A stretch of DNA of 60,893 nucleotides from Dickeya undicola. GTDB taxonomy: Bacteria > Pseudomonadota > Gammaproteobacteria > Enterobacterales > Enterobacteriaceae. A program made the position numbers and the translations under genes. Numbering within the stretch: the first letter of the stretch is position 1; each line of letters begins with the position of its first letter. Shown here piece after piece: positions 37,449-47,565 of the stretch. The stretch covers positions 1 to 60,893 of the forward strand of contig NZ_JSYG01000036.1 in NCBI RefSeq assembly GCF_000784735.1. Reading direction: 5' to 3'. The notes beneath the pieces are model-generated. The model saw only the letters and a list, made by a program, of their open reading frames with translations. It was not told the DNA's origin and did no database searches.

Positions 37449-38216
37449 TTACAAACCGAACTTATCGGCGTCGCGCCAGGCGGGGAAGGCTTCACGGTAG
37501 CTTTGCAGCGTTTCCAGCGACAGCTCGGCGTCAAGACGGGCCGGTTGATGTTCCGGCGCACAAGCCAGAATCGCGCCCTGTGCGTCGATAATCAGGCTGT
37601 CGCCCTGATAGCTGTGGCCGTTGCCGTCGGTGCCGACGCGGTTGCAGCCAGCCACATAAGCCTGATTCTCAATCGCCCGAGCTGCCAGCAGTGTTTTCCA
37701 GTGCAGCGCGCGCGGCGCTGGCCAGTTGGCGACGTACAGCGCCAGATCGTAATCCTGACAGTTACGGGACCACACCGGGAAACGCAGGTCGTAGCAGATC
37801 AACGGCAGAATGCGCCAGCCGCGCCACTCCACGATTTCCCGCGTCTGGCCGGACTGATAATACTCGTGCTCGCCCGCCATGCGGAACAGGTGACGCTTGT
37901 CGTACTGGTACACCCGGCCCTGCGGGTCGGCCAACAGAAAACGGTTGACCGCGCCTTTGCCGGTCTGCACCGCCACACTGCCGCCCACCAGCGCATTGCT
38001 GCGCTGCGCCCACTGTTTCAGCCAGGCTTCCACCACCGACTGTTCCAGGCTGCTTTTGGCTGCCTCCATCGCAAAACCGGTGGTGAACATTTCCGGCAGC
38101 ACGATCAGATCGCGGTCGGTAATCTCGCCTAACAGGCCGTCGAAATGACTAAGGTTGGCGGGACCGTCCATCCAGACCAGCGGTTGTTGTAACAGGGTAA
38201 CCTTTAAAGTTGACAT
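37449..38216 (-). CDS. mtnU: Omega-amidase, nitrilase family (YafV/MtnU)
   Basis: A 255-residue nitrilase-fold amidase, like E. coli YafV. It hydrolyses omega-amides such as 2-oxoglutaramate made when glutamine donates nitrogen to the methionine salvage oxo-acid. The Glu-Lys-Cys triad is visible in LPEMFTTGF, YDKRHLFRM and LICYDLRFP. The ATG at 38216 matches the E. coli start (LKVTLLQQPLVWMDGPANL). It overlaps mtnE by 13 bases, so the aminotransferase and amidase are made together. Confidence 0.9.
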   Translation of the reverse strand: MSTLKVTLLQQPLVWMDGPANLSHFDGLLGEITDRDLIVLPEMFTTGFAMEAAKSSLEQSVVEAWLKQWAQRSNALVGGSVAVQTGKGAVNRFLLADPQGRVYQYDKRHLFRMAGEHEYYQSGQTREIVEWRGWRILPLICYDLRFPVWSRNCQDYDLALYVANWPAPRALHWKTLLAARAIENQAYVAGCNRVGTDGNGHSYQGDSLIIDAQGAILACAPEHQPARLDAELSLETLQSYREAFPAWRDADKFGL

Positions 38217-39361
38217 AAGCGCTCCGCAGCAGCATCCAGGGTTGATTCCTGTTTGGCAAAGCATAACCGAATCAGCGTATGTGGGAAGGGGGCTGCGCAA
38301 AAAACGGACAGAGGAATCGCCGCTACGCCGACGTGCTCGGTCAGCCAGCGGCAGAAACTGACGTCATCCTGGCTGGAAATGGCACGGTAGTCCGCCAGCA
38401 GGAAGTAGGTGCCTTCACAGGGCAGAATCTCCAGTCGGCTGCCTGCCAGCGCGTTAACGAACCGGTCGCGTTTAGCACGATAGAAGTCGGGCAGTTCGCG
38501 CCAGTGTTGTGGTTGGTGTTGCAACATGTCGGCAATCGCCAACTGCGCCGGTGTATTGACGGAAAACGTCAGGTACTGATGAACCTTGCGTACTTCAGCG
38601 CTGAGCGCTGCTGGCGCGACGCAATAACCCACTTTCCAGCCGGTCATGTGATAGGTTTTGCCGAAGGAGGACACGGCAATCGCCCGCTGGCGAAGTTCCG
38701 GATGTGCCAGCACACTGGCGTGACCGTCGGCGGCGAAACAAATGTGCTCGTACACTTCATCGCTCAGCACATAGATGTGGCGGTTAGCAATAGCCTGCCA
38801 GAGCTGGCGGAAATCCTCCTGCTGCCAGACGGTGGCAGAGGGATTATGCGGTGTATTGACGATCACCAGCCGGGTGCGATCATTCAACAATGCACCGAAA
38901 GCAGCCCAGTCGACGTGAAACGCCGGGGGCTGCAAGGCGATCCGTTTCAATACGCCACCGGCCAGTTGCACCGCCGGAGCGTAACTGTCGTAGCTGGGAT
39001 CGAAGCAGACAACTTCATCACCCGGCCGTACCAGCGCGCTGATGGCGGCAAACAACGCTTCAGTGGCACCAGCGGTAACCGTGACTTCGCTATCGGCGTC
39101 CGGTTGCCAGCCATAGAGCGCGGCGGTTTTTTCCGCAATCGCCTGTCGCAGCGGCGCTACGCCCGTCATCGGTGCGTACTGATTAGCGCCCTGACTGACG
39201 TGATAAGCCAGACGCTGTTTCAGGTCGTCCGGGCCGTCAAAATCCGGGAAGCCTTGCGACAGGTTGATCGCCTGATGCTGCTGCGCCAATGCGCTCATCT
39301 GAGTAAAAATGGTGGTGCCGAGGGAAGGGAGTTTACTGTCGGGGATCAGTGCGGCGCTCAT
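38204..39361 (-). CDS. mtnE: Methionine salvage aminotransferase (YbdL/MtnE)
   Basis: A 385-residue class I PLP aminotransferase resembling YbdL. It makes methionine from 4-methylthio-2-oxobutanoate, the last salvage step. The PLP lysine lies in SSFGKTYHMTGWKVGY, with NTPHNPSATV and the C-terminal arginine block LIRLCFAK. The ATG at 39361 is chosen because the upstream extension is not conserved in YbdL. A MetJ operator overlaps the likely -35 box of this gene, with TTGATT at 39426-39431 and TGTATA at 39403-39408, 17 bases apart. Confidence 0.9.
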   Translation of the reverse strand: MSAALIPDSKLPSLGTTIFTQMSALAQQHQAINLSQGFPDFDGPDDLKQRLAYHVSQGANQYAPMTGVAPLRQAIAEKTAALYGWQPDADSEVTVTAGATEALFAAISALVRPGDEVVCFDPSYDSYAPAVQLAGGVLKRIALQPPAFHVDWAAFGALLNDRTRLVIVNTPHNPSATVWQQEDFRQLWQAIANRHIYVLSDEVYEHICFAADGHASVLAHPELRQRAIAVSSFGKTYHMTGWKVGYCVAPAALSAEVRKVHQYLTFSVNTPAQLAIADMLQHQPQHWRELPDFYRAKRDRFVNALAGSRLEILPCEGTYFLLADYRAISSQDDVSFCRWLTEHVGVAAIPLSVFCAAPFPHTLIRLCFAKQESTLDAAAERLCQL

Positions 39362-39430
39362 GGCTGAAAAGGACTCCTGCAAGCCTGTTATTGCTGCCAC
39401 TATATACAGGATGCTAGTATTTGGCAATCA

Positions 39431-39454
39431 AGACGCTTGGACGTTTAAACGGCT
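39431..39454. promoter_or_regulatory. MetJ operator between mtnE and mtnB
   Basis: Three adjacent 8-base met boxes, AGACGCTT, GGACGTTT and AAACGGCT, resemble the consensus AGACGTCT. They touch the -35 box of mtnE and lie upstream of a likely mtnB promoter (TTGACA at 39512, TATCCG at 39535, 17-base spacing). MetJ with S-adenosylmethionine should repress here. Confidence 0.8.
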
Positions 39455-39582
39455 AAATTCCGTAATTTACTAAGCCATAACCAAATATAATAAGCAGGCT
39501 CATTGATCGGTTTGACAATAATAGGGTTTGACCCTATCCGGTTTGGCAACCCAGTGATGCCTTCACCTGTACAGGATGATTT

Positions 39583-40197
39583 ATGCGTGATACTCCACAA
39601 TTGGCCGCGCTGGTGGCGGCCTGCCACTGGATTGGCGAGAAAGGCTGGTGCCCGGCGACGGGCGGCAACATGTCTGTTCGCCTTGATGAACAGCAGTGCC
39701 TGATTACCGAATCCGGCAAGGATAAAGGCAGCCTGCGTGAAGACGATTTTCTGCTGGTTGATATCGCCACCAACCATGTGCCGAGCGGCCGCACGCCGTC
39801 GGCGGAAACCGGGCTGCATACGCTGATCTACCGTTTATTCCCGGCGACAGGTGCAGTGCTGCACACTCATTCGGTCAACGCCACGGTGCTGTCGCGGGTA
39901 GAAAAAAGCGACGCACTGGTGCTGCAAGGGTATGAAATGCAGAAATCGCTGAGTGGTCAGCATACCCATCTGGATCAGGTGGCGATCCCGATTTTCGACA
40001 ACGATCAGGATATTCCGGCGTTGGCGCGGCGGGTGGCGGCCCATCATGAAGCGGCACCGCTGTGCTACGGTTTTCTGGTGCGCGGGCACGGCCTGTACTG
40101 CTGGGGCAATGATGTTCAAGCGGCTCGCCGCCATCTGGAAGGGCTGGAATTCCTGTTCCAGTGTGAACTGCAACGACGTTTACTGGAGGCGAAATGA
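39583..40197 (+). CDS. mtnB: Methylthioribulose-1-phosphate dehydratase
   Basis: A 204-residue class II aldolase-fold zinc enzyme that dehydrates 5-methylthioribulose 1-phosphate. Zinc ligands appear in [11 protein letters not shown] plus a later histidine in [18 protein letters not shown] is the phosphate-binding loop. It is the first gene of mtnBCD, overlapping mtnC by four bases, and is divergent from mtnE across a MetJ operator. Confidence 0.93.
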   Translation: MRDTPQLAALVAACHWIGEKGWCPATGGNMSVRLDEQQCLITESGKDKGSLREDDFLLVDIATNHVPSGRTPSAETGLHTLIYRLFPATGAVLHTHSVNATVLSRVEKSDALVLQGYEMQKSLSGQHTHLDQVAIPIFDNDQDIPALARRVAAHHEAAPLCYGFLVRGHGLYCWGNDVQAARRHLEGLEFLFQCELQRRLLEAK

Positions 40198-40886
40198 TCA
40201 AAGCGATTGTCACCGACATTGAAGGCACCACCAGCGATATTCGCTTTGTCCACAACGTGCTGTTCCCTTACGCCCGCGCCAGGCTGGCTGACGCGGTGGC
40301 ACAGGCGGACTGTGACCCGGAGATTGCCGCCGCGCTGACGTTAACGCGTCAGGAACTGGGGCAGCCGGACGCGTCGTCCGCGCAGCTGTTGGCCGCACTC
40401 AATCAGTTTATGGATGAAGATCGCAAATCACCGTCGTTGAAGCTGCTTCAGGGCATTATCTGGCGTAGCGGCTACCGTAACGGTGATTTTCGCGGCCATG
40501 TGTATCAGGATGTCGCACCGCAATTGCGCGGCTGGCGCGAGCAGGGCATCGCGCTGTATGTCTACTCATCGGGGTCGGTGGAAGCACAGCATCTGTTGTT
40601 TGGTCACAGCGATGCCGGTGATTTGCGGCCGCTGTTCAGTGACTATTTCGACACCCGCGTCGGTGCCAAGCGTGAGACGGCATCGTACCAGAACATCGCC
40701 CGTACTATTGGGCTGCCCGCCGGTGCGTTGCTGTTCCTGTCTGATATTCGCCAGGAACTGGACGCGGCCGAACAGGCGGGCTGGCATACCTGCCAGTTGA
40801 TCCGTGACGACGCGGATACTGACAGCCATCATCGTCAGGTAAACCGCTTTGATCAGATCGATCTGAATGCCTATCAGGCCAACTAA
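40194..40886 (+). CDS. mtnC: Enolase-phosphatase E1
   Basis: A 230-residue HAD-superfamily enzyme that enolises 2,3-diketo-5-methylthiopentyl-1-phosphate and removes its phosphate, giving acireductone. The catalytic aspartate is in [11 protein letters not shown] near the N-terminus. Motif II is YSSGSVEAQ and the acidic motif is [12 protein letters not shown]. It overlaps mtnB by four bases and lies 13 bases before mtnD. Confidence 0.94.
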   Translation: MIKAIVTDIEGTTSDIRFVHNVLFPYARARLADAVAQADCDPEIAAALTLTRQELGQPDASSAQLLAALNQFMDEDRKSPSLKLLQGIIWRSGYRNGDFRGHVYQDVAPQLRGWREQGIALYVYSSGSVEAQHLLFGHSDAGDLRPLFSDYFDTRVGAKRETASYQNIARTIGLPAGALLFLSDIRQELDAAEQAGWHTCQLIRDDADTDSHHRQVNRFDQIDLNAYQAN

Positions 40887-40899
40887 CAGGAGAACCGTC

Positions 40900-41442
40900 A
40901 TGAGTGCCTTAACCATTTTCAGTGATACGGATGCCCGTCAGCCGGTCTGGCAAAGCCGCGACGCGGAGGCGATCAAACAGCAACTGAGCGCCATCAATGT
41001 CCATTTTGAGCGCTGGCAGGCGGATCGTGAATTGAGCGCTACGCCTGTCGCTGAAGAGGTGCTGTCCGCCTATCAGCACGAGATTGACAAGCTGGTGGCA
41101 GAAAAAGGTTATCAAAGCTGGGATGTGATTAGTATGCGTGCCGACAACCCGCAGAAAGCGGCGCTGCGCACCAAATTTCTCTCGGAGCACACCCACGGCG
41201 AAGATGAAGTGCGTTTCTTTGTGGAAGGGGCTGGGCTGTTCTGCCTGCACGTAGACGGCCGGATTTTCCAGATCCTGTGCGAAAAGAATGACCTGCTGTC
41301 GGTGCCCGCCGGTATTCCGCACTGGTTCGACATGGGGTCTGAGCCGCATTTTACCGCTATCCGCCTGTTCAACAATCCAGATGGCTGGGTTGCCCACTTC
41401 ACTGGCGATGCTATCGCCGATGCCTATCCGAAACTGGCGTAA
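40900..41442 (+). CDS. mtnD: Acireductone dioxygenase
   Basis: A 180-residue cupin metalloenzyme that oxidises acireductone. With iron it yields the methionine precursor and formate; with nickel it gives an off-pathway product. Metal ligands are in [12 protein letters not shown] and the later histidine in GIPHWFDMG. The ATG at 40900 has an AGGAG site and matches the Klebsiella start MSALTIFS. It is last in mtnBCD and followed by a hairpin shared with mtnA. Confidence 0.95.
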   Translation: MSALTIFSDTDARQPVWQSRDAEAIKQQLSAINVHFERWQADRELSATPVAEEVLSAYQHEIDKLVAEKGYQSWDVISMRADNPQKAALRTKFLSEHTHGEDEVRFFVEGAGLFCLHVDGRIFQILCEKNDLLSVPAGIPHWFDMGSEPHFTAIRLFNNPDGWVAHFTGDAIADAYPKLA

Positions 41443-41452
41443 TCCCGCATGA

Positions 41453-41481
41453 AGCCGTGTCTGCCTGTGTCAGACACGGCT
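41453..41481. terminator. Bidirectional terminator between mtnD and mtnA
   Basis: A perfect 11-base stem, AGCCGTGTCTG/CAGACACGGCT, with a 7-base loop lies between the convergent mtnD and mtnA stops. Confidence 0.85.
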
Positions 41482-41497
41482 GCCCTACTTGCAACGC

Positions 41498-42529
41498 TCA
41501 CTCAGCCAGCGAGCGCTGAAAAACACCGTGCTGGACTTGCTCTGGGGTGATCACACCGCAATCCAGAACCCAGCCGCTGATAAGCGCCGCTGGTGTGACA
41601 TCGAACGCCGGGTTGTAAACCGGCGCGTCGTGCGGTGCCCACTGGCACTGACCAAAGCTGCCGGACACGCCAGTGACTTCGCGGGTGTCGCGCTGCTCGA
41701 TAGGAATAGCATTGCCGTCCGGACAGTGCGGATCGTGGGTGGTATGCGGGGCGGCGACGTAAAACGGAATACCGTGGTAGTGCGCCAACACCGCCAGGCT
41801 GTAAGTGCCTATCTTGTTGGCGACGTCGCCGTTGGCGGCGATGCGGTCCGCGCCGACCCAGATGGCGTCGACCCGGCCCTGCGCCATCAGCGACGCGGCC
41901 ATCGAATCGCAGATCAGATGATAGGGTATCCCCAGTTCGCCCAATTCCCAGGCGGTCAGACGGCCACCCTGTAGCAGCGGCCGGGTTTCATCCACCCAGA
42001 CGTTTTCCACCTTGCCATGCTGGTGAGCACGCAGTATGACTCCAATTGCCGTGCCGACGCCCGCCGTCGCCAGCCCGCCAGTGTTGCAGTGGGTCAGCAG
42101 ACGGCTGCCCGGTTTCACCAGCGCGGCACCGTTGTTGGCGATACTCTCGCACAGCGCTTTATCTTCCTCAATCAGCCGCAGTGCTTCCTGCGTCATGGCG
42201 CTGATGAAATCATCGGCGGCCAGCGCCTGCTTCATGCGGTCCAGATTGTTCATCAGGTTGACGGCGGTCGGGCGGGAAGCACGCAGCGTATCCAGCGCCT
42301 GCGCCAGTTGCGCCTGCGACAGACCCTGTTCCGCCAGTAGCGCCAGCAACAGGCTGGCAGACAGCCCGATCAGCGGCGCGCCGCGTACCCGCAGGGTGCG
42401 GATATGGTCGACCAACGCATCGGTATCCGGGCAATGGCACCAGATTTTTTCCTGCGGCAACGCCTGTTGATCCAGGATCCAGAGCTGATTATCAACGACT
42501 TTGAGGCTGGTGGTGTTAACGGTCTGCAT
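41498..42529 (-). CDS. mtnA: Methylthioribose-1-phosphate isomerase
   Basis: A 343-residue enzyme of the eIF2B-related fold that isomerises methylthioribose 1-phosphate to the ribulose form. The catalytic cysteine is in [20 protein letters not shown] and the aspartate in [20 protein letters not shown]. It is divergent from mtnK, which makes its substrate. A MetJ operator lies about 70 bases upstream and overlaps its likely -35 box. Confidence 0.94.
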   Translation of the reverse strand: MQTVNTTSLKVVDNQLWILDQQALPQEKIWCHCPDTDALVDHIRTLRVRGAPLIGLSASLLLALLAEQGLSQAQLAQALDTLRASRPTAVNLMNNLDRMKQALAADDFISAMTQEALRLIEEDKALCESIANNGAALVKPGSRLLTHCNTGGLATAGVGTAIGVILRAHQHGKVENVWVDETRPLLQGGRLTAWELGELGIPYHLICDSMAASLMAQGRVDAIWVGADRIAANGDVANKIGTYSLAVLAHYHGIPFYVAAPHTTHDPHCPDGNAIPIEQRDTREVTGVSGSFGQCQWAPHDAPVYNPAFDVTPAALISGWVLDCGVITPEQVQHGVFQRSLAE

Positions 42530-42598
42530 GGGTGGTTAAATCCGTGTTGCGTTATTGCATCAGGATTCTTATTCTGCCAATATGCGATACAGAAGTAT

Positions 42599-42622
42599 AG
42601 ACGTCCAAACGTTTTTATGTCT
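42599..42622. promoter_or_regulatory. MetJ operator between mtnA and mtnK
   Basis: Three adjacent met boxes, AGACGTCC, AAACGTTT and TTATGTCT, match the MetJ consensus AGACGTCT well; the first differs by one base. An ERIC element begins on the last base of the operator. Confidence 0.87.
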
Positions 42623-42816
42623 ATACCCTTCATACTTCAAGTTGCAGGTGTGTTGGCTGCCCTCTCTCACCCCAGTCACTTACTTGAGTAAGCGCCTGGG
42701 GACTAGCTCGGTTGCCGCGTTACAAGGCTCTAACGAGCCTTGCCCTAAAGGGCCAACGCATGGCGTTGTTCAACACGCGAGCGTGTTGTCCTGCAACTCG
42801 AATTATTTTGGGTATA
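42622..42816 (-). repeat. ERIC element with an internal insert, 195 bases
   Basis: A second ERIC, in reverse orientation to the one at 19932. Both ends (TATACCCTTCATACTTCAAG and the AATTATTTTGGGTATA end) and the central inverted repeat are present. It is 68 bases longer than the standard element. The extra DNA (about 42710-42785) contains small palindromes such as AACACGCGAGCGTGTT, AACGCATGGCGTT and AAGGCTCTAACGAGCCTT. It fills most of the mtnA-mtnK gap. Confidence 0.9.
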
Positions 42817-42867
42817 AAGCTCGGCGTTGGTAACAAGCAAACACAAACGCATATCATGAGGTGGGTC

Positions 42868-44070
42868 ATGTCGCTTTACCGTACTTTTAACGCGGACGAT
42901 GCCGTGCAGTACGCCCGACAGTATGGCGGGGTTACCGATCCGCAGTCGTTGGTGACTGCCGATGAAATCGGCGACGGTAATCTGAATCTGGTGTTCAAGA
43001 TTCGTGATACACAGGGTATCAGCCGGGTGATCGTCAAGCAGGCGTTGCCGTATGTCCGGTGTGTGGGTGAGTCCTGGCCGCTGACGCTGGATCGCGCACG
43101 CATCGAAGCGGAAACGCTGTTGGCGCACGCGCAGTATTGCCCGCAGCACACGGTAACGGTGCTGCATCATGATCCGGAGCTGGCGGTGATGGTGCAGGAA
43201 GATCTGTCAGATCATGAAATCTGGCGGCGCGAACTGGTGAAAGGACGTGACTATCCGCTGGCGGCGGCACAACTGGGGGAATACCTGGCGCAAGCGCTAT
43301 TTCACCACACGGATTTCTACCAGTTGCCCCATGATAAGAAGGCGGCGGTGAGCCGTTTTACCAACCCGGAACTGTGCCAGATCACCGAAGATCTGTTTTT
43401 CACCGATCCCTACATCGATCATGAACGTAACCAGTTTGACCTGGCGTTGCTGCCTGATGTGCTGGCGTTACGCGATGACCAGCCGCTGAAATGCGCCGTC
43501 GCCGCCCTCAAACATGCCTTTCTGAGCAAAGCGGAAACGCTGCTGCACGGCGATATTCACAGCGGCTCGATTTTCGTGGCGGAAAACCGCCTGAAAGTGA
43601 TCGACGCCGAGTTCGGTTTCTACGGCCCGGCGGGTTTTGATATCGGTACGGCGCTGGGCAACCTGCTGCTGAACTACTGCGGGCTGCCGGGATTGCTGCC
43701 ACCACGTGAAGCGAGTGCCGCACGTGAACGGCGTCTGGAGGACATTGTGACGCTGTGGCAGACCTTCGCCAGCCGCTTTGCGGCATTAGGTCGCGAGAAA
43801 AGCCGGGATCCGGCGCTGACGGTGGCAGGCTACGTTGAGCGGTTCCTGCAACAGGTATGGCAGGATGCGGTGGGGTACGGCGGCACTGAGCTGATTCGTC
43901 GTACCATTGGGCTGGCGCATGTCGCGGACCTCGATACCATTGCCGATGCTGCTGCCCGTCAATCCTGTCAGCGTCATGCCATTCAGCTTGGCAAGACGCT
44001 GATTCTGGCCGCCGCACACATCGACGGCCCGGAAGCGTTGCTGGCTCGGGTGCGTCAATGCGGTGCCTGA
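42868..44070 (+). CDS. mtnK: Methylthioribose kinase
   Basis: A 400-residue kinase of the choline/aminoglycoside kinase fold that phosphorylates 5-methylthioribose. The key segments are [15 protein letters not shown] (nucleotide loop), [18 protein letters not shown], the catalytic loop [11 protein letters not shown] and the metal-binding [13 protein letters not shown]. The frame is open upstream through the ERIC element, but the ATG at 42868 follows AGGTGGG and matches the Klebsiella start. MTA nucleosidase, which supplies methylthioribose, is not in the window. Confidence 0.94.
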   Translation: MSLYRTFNADDAVQYARQYGGVTDPQSLVTADEIGDGNLNLVFKIRDTQGISRVIVKQALPYVRCVGESWPLTLDRARIEAETLLAHAQYCPQHTVTVLHHDPELAVMVQEDLSDHEIWRRELVKGRDYPLAAAQLGEYLAQALFHHTDFYQLPHDKKAAVSRFTNPELCQITEDLFFTDPYIDHERNQFDLALLPDVLALRDDQPLKCAVAALKHAFLSKAETLLHGDIHSGSIFVAENRLKVIDAEFGFYGPAGFDIGTALGNLLLNYCGLPGLLPPREASAARERRLEDIVTLWQTFASRFAALGREKSRDPALTVAGYVERFLQQVWQDAVGYGGTELIRRTIGLAHVADLDTIADAAARQSCQRHAIQLGKTLILAAAHIDGPEALLARVRQCGA

Positions 44071-44092
44071 TTCGGATAGCCAATAGCAGAAA

Positions 44093-44127
44093 AATGGCGC
44101 CTCTGTGCAGACAGAAAAGGCACCATT
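44093..44127. terminator. Hairpin between mtnK and fadE
   Basis: AATGGCGCCT and AGGCACCATT pair with one mismatch around a 15-base loop in the short gap between convergent genes. It is a probable bidirectional terminator. Confidence 0.6.
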
Positions 44128-44133
44128 ATTGTT

Positions 44134-46578
44134 TCAGGCGGCGGTATCAGCAGGCAGTCGTCGCTCTGTCGCCGCCTTGTGCGCGCTCAGTGCGTCCGGT
44201 GCGAAGTCGTCAACGTTGATGGCACGCAGCCGACTGGCTTCCGCCTGCATCAATATGTCGGCTTCTTCCTGCGTGATCACGCCTTCCGCCAACCCATGTT
44301 CCGCCAGTTTATCCAGTTGCATGAAAGGTAACGGATGACCAGCGGATTGTGACAGCCGTTGATGGATAGGCTCGGCTGCCAAAATATCCTGCAACGATTG
44401 CTCCAGCTGTGCAGCTGGATGGTTAGCCCCTGTTTTAAGATACAGACCGCGCCCCAGTCGGCTGCGGGTCGCCGATGGCATTTGCAACAACCGCGCCAGT
44501 TGATGGTCCAGTTGGTCGGTGGGGGCCGGGCTGGTGCGGCCCAGCGGGAAGAGGATCGCCCGCAGCAGCCCAGCTACCAACCGGTTAGGGAAGTTACGCA
44601 GTAGCTCGGTTATCGCTTGTTCCGCCTGATGCAGACAGTCCTGCACGCCCCAGTGCACCAGCGGCAGGTCGGCTTGCTGACGGCCTTCCTCGTCGTAGCG
44701 TTTTAGCGTGGCGGACGCCAGATACAACTGACTCAGTACGTCGCCCAGCCGGGCGGAAAGACGCTCGCGGCGCTTCAGGCTGCCGCCCAGCACGCTCATC
44801 GACACATCCGCCAGCAGCGCCATATTGGCGCTCAGCCGGTTCAGACGTTGGTAGTAACGGCGGGTGGCATCGCTGACGGGGGCGTGACTGGTGCGCCCGT
44901 TGGTCAGCCCCAGCCACAGGCTGCGCATGGTATTACCGCCGATATGTCCCAGGTGGCCGAATAGCGCCCGGTCAAAGGCTTTCAGGTCGTTGTCCTGCGC
45001 CGCGCCCATCTCCTTCAGCACGTATGGATGGCAGCGGATAGCGCCTTGTCCGAAGATGATCATGCTGCGGGTCAGAATATTGGCCCCTTCGACGGTGATG
45101 GCGATCGGCGCGCCCTGATAGTGACGGGCGACAAAGTTGGACGGACCCAGGCAGATGCCTTTGCCGCCGGTGATGTCCATCGCGTCGATGATGCCGCGCT
45201 GGCCGCGGTGGGTGCAGTGGTATTTGACGATGGCGGACAGCACCGACGGCCGTGCACCTTGCATGATGCCGCTGGTGATAAGCGTAGCAGCAGCGTCCAT
45301 CACGTAAGCGTTACCGGCCATGCGAGCCAGTGGCTCTTCAATGCCTTCCATTTTGCCGATCGGCAGTTTGAACTGGCGGCGAATGTGGGCGTAAGCGCCG
45401 GTCGCCAATGCCACGCTTTTCAGGCCGCCGGTAGCGTTGGACGGTAGCGTGATGCCGCGACCGACCGACAGGCATTCCATCAGCATCCGCCAGCCCTGAC
45501 CCGCCATCTGCGGCCCGCCGATGATGTAGTCCAGCGGAACAAAAATGTTTTCGCCCTGCGTCGGGCCGTTCTGGAACGGGATATTAATCGGAAAGTGGCG
45601 GCGGCCGATTTTCACGCCTTCGGTACGGGTGGGGATCAGCGCGCAGGTGATGCCGATGTCGTCCCGGTCGCCCAGCAAGTGGTCCGGGTCGTACAAACGG
45701 AACGCCAGGCCCAACACGGTGGCGACGGGAGCCAGCGTAATGTAGCGCTTGTTCCAGGTCAGCCGCATTCCCAGCACCTGCTGGCCTTGCCACTGGCCGT
45801 AGCACACTACCCCTAAATCCGGGATGGCGCTGGCATCGGACCCGGCTTCCGGGCTGGTCAGCGCGAAACAGGGGATTTCGTCGCCACGCGCCAGCCGCGG
45901 CAGGTAGTGATCCTTCTGTTCGTCGGTGCCGTAGTGCTGTAGCAGCTCACCGGGACCGAGCGAGTTGGGCACCCCGACGGTGATCGCCAGAATGCTCGAT
46001 ACCCCGGCCAGTTTTTGCAGCACCATCGCCTGCGCATAAGCGGAAAACGCTAATCCGCCGTACTCTTTTTTGATGATCAGCGCGAAGAAGCGATGTTGTT
46101 TCAGGAACGCCCACAACACCGGCGGCAGGTCGGCGCGTTCGTGGGTGATTTCAAAGTCATTCGCCAGGCGACAAGCTTCTTCCACCGGTCCATCCAGAAA
46201 CGCCTGTTCTTCCGGCGTCAGCGTCGGGCGGGGATAGGCGTGCAGGGTATGCCAGTTGGGCGCGCCGCGAAACAGTTCGCCTTCCCACCAGGTCGTACCG
46301 GCGTCAATGGCTTCTTTTTCGGTTTTGGACATCGGCGGCATCACACGCCGGAACACTGCCAGCGCCGGTGCGGAAAAAAACCGTTGCCGCAGTGGCGTCA
46401 CCAGCAGCGGCAATAACAATAAGCCCAGCGGAATCAGCAGCCAGGCTGACCACAGCTTCAGCACCGCCATCGCGACGACCCAAAGTACAATCAACGCACT
46501 GCTCAGCCACAGTGACAACCGGTGGTAGAACAGAGCACCGATAAGCATCAAAACGATCAGGACACTGACTGCAACCAT
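44134..46578 (-). CDS. fadE: Acyl-CoA dehydrogenase FadE
   Basis: An 814-residue flavoprotein catalysing the first step of fatty acid beta-oxidation. The N-terminal 70 residues are hydrophobic and likely anchor it to the inner membrane. The dehydrogenase core includes [38 protein letters not shown] and [20 protein letters not shown]. It closely resembles E. coli FadE in length and sequence. A FadR-like site lies about 40 bases upstream. It is divergent from gmhA, as in E. coli. Confidence 0.95.
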   Translation of the reverse strand: MVAVSVLIVLMLIGALFYHRLSLWLSSALIVLWVVAMAVLKLWSAWLLIPLGLLLLPLLVTPLRQRFFSAPALAVFRRVMPPMSKTEKEAIDAGTTWWEGELFRGAPNWHTLHAYPRPTLTPEEQAFLDGPVEEACRLANDFEITHERADLPPVLWAFLKQHRFFALIIKKEYGGLAFSAYAQAMVLQKLAGVSSILAITVGVPNSLGPGELLQHYGTDEQKDHYLPRLARGDEIPCFALTSPEAGSDASAIPDLGVVCYGQWQGQQVLGMRLTWNKRYITLAPVATVLGLAFRLYDPDHLLGDRDDIGITCALIPTRTEGVKIGRRHFPINIPFQNGPTQGENIFVPLDYIIGGPQMAGQGWRMLMECLSVGRGITLPSNATGGLKSVALATGAYAHIRRQFKLPIGKMEGIEEPLARMAGNAYVMDAAATLITSGIMQGARPSVLSAIVKYHCTHRGQRGIIDAMDITGGKGICLGPSNFVARHYQGAPIAITVEGANILTRSMIIFGQGAIRCHPYVLKEMGAAQDNDLKAFDRALFGHLGHIGGNTMRSLWLGLTNGRTSHAPVSDATRRYYQRLNRLSANMALLADVSMSVLGGSLKRRERLSARLGDVLSQLYLASATLKRYDEEGRQQADLPLVHWGVQDCLHQAEQAITELLRNFPNRLVAGLLRAILFPLGRTSPAPTDQLDHQLARLLQMPSATRSRLGRGLYLKTGANHPAAQLEQSLQDILAAEPIHQRLSQSAGHPLPFMQLDKLAEHGLAEGVITQEEADILMQAEASRLRAINVDDFAPDALSAHKAATERRLPADTAA

Positions 46579-46614
46579 GGTTTTATTCTCCAGTCCGTAT
46601 AATCAGTTCACGCT

Positions 46615-46631
46615 TGGTGGTCTGACCTGTT
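46615..46631. promoter_or_regulatory. FadR-like operator upstream of fadE
   Basis: The core TGGTCTGACC (46618-46627) fits the FadR consensus core TGGTCNGACC, with 12 of 16 defined positions of the 17-base site matching. It lies in the 344-base fadE-gmhA divergent region, which otherwise shows no gene. FadR represses fadE in E. coli. Confidence 0.7.
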
Positions 46632-46922
46632 GGTATACTGTGGTTTTAGTTCAGTGAAATGTTTTTATCAATTCTTTTACAACGCAATTACAACTTGACT
46701 CACAAAGTCACACCCGAACGGCACTGCAGAGGCGTGATGCCGCCGTTTGGCAATTGTCTGCTTCTCGTGGTTTGGGTGATCCGCTACACTGCACGACAAC
46801 ACAGATTATGTCCCTTCATGCCGCTCTCGCTGGCGTAGCCTGACAACACCGCCTGCCGCGGCCCGTGCAGCATCTAAGGGACACAGCCTAAATATCATGA
46901 TGTCATTGAATGAGAGGATTCC

Positions 46923-47504
46923 ATGTACCAGGACTTAATCCGTAATGAGCTGAAAGAGGCGGCGTCCACGCTGAACACATTTTTAAGTGATGATGCCAAT
47001 ATTCAGGCGATTCAGGATGCGGCCGTTTTACTGGCGGATGCCTTTAAAGCGGGCGGGAAGGTGATTTCCTGCGGTAACGGCGGCTCTCACTGTGATGCCA
47101 TGCACTTCGCGGAAGAACTGACCGGCCGTTATCGCGAAAATCGCCCCGGTTATCCGGCGATCGCCATTTCCGACCCGAGCCACCTGTCCTGCGTCAGCAA
47201 CGATTTCGGCTATGATTTTGTGTTCTCCCGCTATGTGGAATCGCTGGGGCGCGAAGGGGACGTACTGCTCGGCATCTCTACCTCCGGCAATTCCGGCAAC
47301 ATCATCAAGGCGATCAGCGCCGCGCGCGCCAAGCGTATGAAAGTGATTACGCTGACCGGTAAAGACGGCGGCAAGATGGCGGGCACCGCCGATGTGGAAA
47401 TTCGCGTGCCGCACTTTGGTTACGCCGACCGCATTCAGGAAGTGCACATTAAGGCGATCCACATTCTGATTCAATTGATTGAAAAGGAAATGGTCGGCAA
47501 CTGA
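46923..47504 (+). CDS. gmhA: Sedoheptulose-7-phosphate isomerase
   Basis: A 193-residue SIS-domain enzyme making D-glycero-D-manno-heptose 7-phosphate for the LPS inner core. It is nearly identical to E. coli GmhA (LpcA), including [36 protein letters not shown] and the C-terminal histidine helix [25 protein letters not shown] ribosome site precedes the ATG. It lies 61 bases before yafJ on the same strand. Confidence 0.97.
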   Translation: MYQDLIRNELKEAASTLNTFLSDDANIQAIQDAAVLLADAFKAGGKVISCGNGGSHCDAMHFAEELTGRYRENRPGYPAIAISDPSHLSCVSNDFGYDFVFSRYVESLGREGDVLLGISTSGNSGNIIKAISAARAKRMKVITLTGKDGGKMAGTADVEIRVPHFGYADRIQEVHIKAIHILIQLIEKEMVGN

Positions 47505-47565
47505 TCGCCGGCCATCGCACACAGCAGCTCAAAAAATCAGACGCCGTTAATTAAAGGAATCGGAC

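Noticed and set aside
38279..39367. A 362-codon plus-strand frame opposite mtnE
   Set aside because: It is antisense to a clear aminotransferase gene and has no family features or suitable start site.
42712..42867. An extended N-terminus for MtnK
   Set aside because: The extra codons come from the ERIC repeat; the ATG at 42868 has the ribosome site and the conserved start.
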